A stretch of DNA of 7,387 nucleotides, taken from the NCBI GenBank assembly GCA_034440235.1, contig JAWXBR010000056.1, positions 1 through 7,387 on the forward strand, given 5' to 3'. How positions within the stretch are numbered: the first letter of the stretch is position 1; each line of letters starts with the position of its first letter. The stretch comes from JAWXBR01 sp034440235. GTDB lineage: Bacteria > Bacteroidota > Ignavibacteria > Kapaibacteriales > Kapaibacteriaceae. Below, piece after piece: positions 5,808-7,387 of the stretch. The notes beneath the pieces are model-generated. The model searched no databases. It was not told the DNA's origin and saw only the letters and a program-made list of their open reading frames with translations. The position numbers and the translations under genes are program-made.

Positions 5808-5824
5808 GCGATGCGAAGCATCGC
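5808..5824. other. Short perfect hairpin upstream of the LVIVD gene
   Basis: GCGATGC-GAA-GCATCGC has a 7-bp perfect stem and a three-base loop, ending 32 nt before ATG 5857. No T-tract follows, so it is not a standard terminator. It could be a regulator site, a 5'-leader hairpin or an isolated extragenic repeat. No second copy is seen in the window. Confidence 0.4.
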
Positions 5825-5856
5825 AAACCACTACGTTCTTACACTGGAAAATCCCC

Positions 5857-7101
5857 ATGGCTCGAATCCTAACCGCTCTGATTCTGCTGCTGTTGTTGTT
5901 TCTGACGTCGTGTCAGCCGTCAGCCGGACCCGAGAGGATGAAGATGATGGTGTACACACCCGTGTATATGTCGCTCGATGCTATGCGCTCGGGCGTAGAG
6001 GTGAAGACCCCACAGTCCTTGCAGGAGCCGGGGAAGATCTATGTGTTCGGACGTTACCTCTTCGTTGCCGAGCGCATGAAGGGCGTGCACATCATAGACA
6101 ACCAGAACCCTGCGTCGCCGCAGCCCCTTTCCTTCCTCGCAATTCCGGGTGCCGGTGATATTGCGGTAAGGGGCAACGTTCTGTATGCCGACTCATACAT
6201 CGATCTGTTAACGTTTGATATTTCGTCGCCGACAGATCCGCGCCTGGTTGATCGCATCGAGAACATTTTTCCGCAGCCGCTGCAAGGTGACGGCTGGACG
6301 CAAGTCGACCCCGATAGCGGAGTCGTGGTAGAATGGAAGCAGGAAGAAATTGAGGTTGAAGCGGTTGACAATCACTTCTTAATTGATGTGATGACAGCAG
6401 ACGGTCCGGTGCGTCGCGAAGCTGCGACGTCCAACCCATCTGCATCAGGTAAAGGCGGCTCGATGGCTCGCTTCACAATTGTAGATCGTTATCTCTATGC
6501 GGTCACACAAACAGACATTCAACTCTTCGACATTGCAAATGCATTGACACCACGCGTGTGGTCGCGAGTAAACGTCGGATGGGGCATCGAGACCATCTTT
6601 CCATACAAAGACATGCTTTTCATCGGCTCGAACGTGGGCATGTTCATCTTCGACAACAGCAATCCATCGAACCCCACGCAACTCTGCGAATTCAGTCACG
6701 CCCGCGCATGCGACCCTGTCGTTGCCGAAAACACAACAGCATACGTGACACTTCGCTCGGGAAACACATGCGCAGGTACACAGAATCAGCTCGACATCAT
6801 CGACATCACCAACATCACAGCGCCTGTGCTGCTTAAGACGTACTTCATGCAAGAGCCTCACGGCGTTGGCATCGACGGGTCGACGCTCTTCGTTTGTGAT
6901 GGACGCGCAGGATTAAAAGTCTACAACGCAACAGACCCGATGAACATCGTCCTGCTAGGACATTTCCCAATGCCAGACTGCTACGACATCATCCCGCTAG
7001 GCAAGACCGCAATTGTCGTTGCGAAAGATGGCATCCACCAACTCGATTACACGAACCCTGCAGCGATCACCGAACTGAGCGTTTTGAAAGTATCCCTATA
7101 G
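5857..7101 (+). CDS. LVIVD-repeat lipoprotein (beta-propeller)
   Basis: The product is 414 aa. A hydrophobic signal (residues 4-17) ends in the lipobox LTSC (16-19), so the mature protein should be lipidated at Cys19 and anchored in the envelope. From about residue 58 onward it consists of repeats of the LVIVD type (YLFVAE..KGVHIID at 67-81, VLYADS..DLLTFDISSP at 108-125, YLYAVTQTDIQLFDIANAL at 212-230, MLFIGSNVGMFIFDNSNPSNP at 253-273, AYVTLRS ... LDIIDITN at 295-319, LFVCDGRAGLKVYNATDP at 344-361, and AIVVAKDGIHQLDYTNP at 385-401). That gives roughly seven blades, compatible with a closed beta-propeller. Residues 140-203 interrupt the pattern between the second and third clear blades and are rich in acidic and polar residues. 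The family has no agreed enzymatic role; binding or surface scaffolding is likely. It follows a probable terminator, so it probably has its own promoter. Confidence 0.85.
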   Translation: MARILTALILLLLLFLTSCQPSAGPERMKMMVYTPVYMSLDAMRSGVEVKTPQSLQEPGKIYVFGRYLFVAERMKGVHIIDNQNPASPQPLSFLAIPGAGDIAVRGNVLYADSYIDLLTFDISSPTDPRLVDRIENIFPQPLQGDGWTQVDPDSGVVVEWKQEEIEVEAVDNHFLIDVMTADGPVRREAATSNPSASGKGGSMARFTIVDRYLYAVTQTDIQLFDIANALTPRVWSRVNVGWGIETIFPYKDMLFIGSNVGMFIFDNSNPSNPTQLCEFSHARACDPVVAENTTAYVTLRSGNTCAGTQNQLDIIDITNITAPVLLKTYFMQEPHGVGIDGSTLFVCDGRAGLKVYNATDPMNIVLLGHFPMPDCYDIIPLGKTAIVVAKDGIHQLDYTNPAAITELSVLKVSL

Positions 7102-7225
7102 ATGCATAGGCCGACAGTGATCCCAGCCAGATCCGATTGGAAACATGGCATCAAGCGAGGACTGATTCACACCGGCAGACGCTGCCCTCGATAGATTTGT
7201 TCATACCGTTTACGTTATAAATCTC
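7102..7225. other. Non-coding stretch between lipoprotein gene and IS remnant
   Basis: I see no gene, no strong hairpin and no T-tract here. A weak CCTAT...ATAGG pair (7095-7110) overlaps the end of the lipoprotein gene. No terminal inverted repeat of the insertion sequence could be recognised. Confidence 0.6.
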
Positions 7226-7318
7226 TTAGGTCATGGCAAGCGCAAACGAACGCCTGCAATGACCTTCCTTGACAAACTCACGGGCGATCATGAGCCGCTC
7301 CTCATGCGTAGTTCCGTT
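7226..7318 (-). pseudogene. IS3-type transposase OrfB, N-terminal remnant
   Basis: On the minus strand, in the -1 frame relative to OrfA after the A9 run, the sequence reads NGTTHEERLMIAREFVKEGHCRRSFALAMT and stops at TAA (7228-7226). It resembles the extreme N-terminus of IS3-family OrfB, where a Gly-Leu-Ser-Arg-Ser-x-Tyr-Tyr segment would come next. No DDE integrase core is found between here and 7102, so OrfB is truncated after about 30 residues. The assignment rests on short similarity plus the frame arrangement. Confidence 0.5.
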
Positions 7319-7387
7319 TTTTTTTGAAGGCTGTCCTTGATCCGTAAAGCCAGGGTCTGCTCAGCGATCATTTCCTTCAACGCCTGA
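7288..7387 (-). pseudogene. IS3-type transposase OrfA, C-terminal part (runs off window)
   Basis: Minus-strand translation from the window edge gives QALKEMIAEQTLALRIKDSL then QKKTELRMRSGS and a TGA at 7290-7288. This matches the leucine-zipper-like C-terminus of IS3-family OrfA (LKxMIAExxLxxRxLKxxLxKK). A run of nine A residues (minus strand; 7317-7325) lies exactly where the OrfB reading frame (-1) takes over, as in the programmed frameshift windows of this family. The N-terminal helix-turn-helix would be to the right of the window. Because OrfB is truncated, the element is probably dead. Confidence 0.5.

Noticed and set aside
7141..7200. Plus-strand segment reading HGIKRGLIH, reminiscent of the IS3 OrfB GLIHHSDRG motif
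   Set aside because: The similarity stops after GLIH, a stop codon follows within eight residues, and the orientation is opposite to the OrfA/OrfB remnant.

Overview
The window looks like an accessory stretch from a member of the Bacteroidota/Chlorobi (FCB) group, possibly a Kapabacteria- or Ignavibacteria-like lineage. This is inferred from four things: a secreted protein with a type IX secretion (T9SS)-style C-terminal tail, a lipoprotein with LVIVD repeats, several starts with no Shine-Dalgarno sequence, and one perfect Bacteroidota-type promoter (TTG-N19-TAnnTTTG). No marker gene fixes the taxonomy.

Layout from left to right. Positions 1-258 hold two adjacent non-coding tandem arrays, with 44-bp and 39-bp units that share a GATTCC...GGAATC dyad. 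A minus-strand gene (275-1738) encodes a nitronate-monooxygenase/PfaD-like FMN enzyme with a cysteine-containing C-terminal extension. A 168-bp divergent intergenic region follows, carrying a perfect 19-bp palindrome and a well-formed promoter. A DUF4143-type AAA ATPase gene (1907-3129) is broken by a frameshift next to an imperfect 24-bp tandem duplication. After a 16-bp perfect palindrome come a secreted jelly-roll (polysaccharide-lyase-like) protein with a T9SS tail (3198-4295) and a small secreted TIMP/NTR-like protein (4310-4672), probably co-transcribed. A membrane-anchored alpha/beta hydrolase (4771-5751) ends in a terminator-like hairpin. A lipoprotein with an LVIVD beta-propeller (5857-7101) follows. 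The right edge (7226-7387) holds a minus-strand remnant of an IS3-type transposase with an A9 slippage run.

Four consecutive plus-strand genes (3198-7101) encode predicted exported or membrane-anchored proteins, so this block is envelope or cell-surface oriented. I see no evidence that it forms one pathway. The left half shows wear (tandem arrays, a frameshifted ATPase) and the right edge an IS remnant, which fits a non-core, rearranging region. I found no clear new multi-gene system. The most interesting items are the divergent regulatory region with an apparently near-leaderless ATPase promoter, the ATPase frameshift beside a codon-repeat expansion, the apparently internally shortened NTR-like protein, and the paired tandem arrays.
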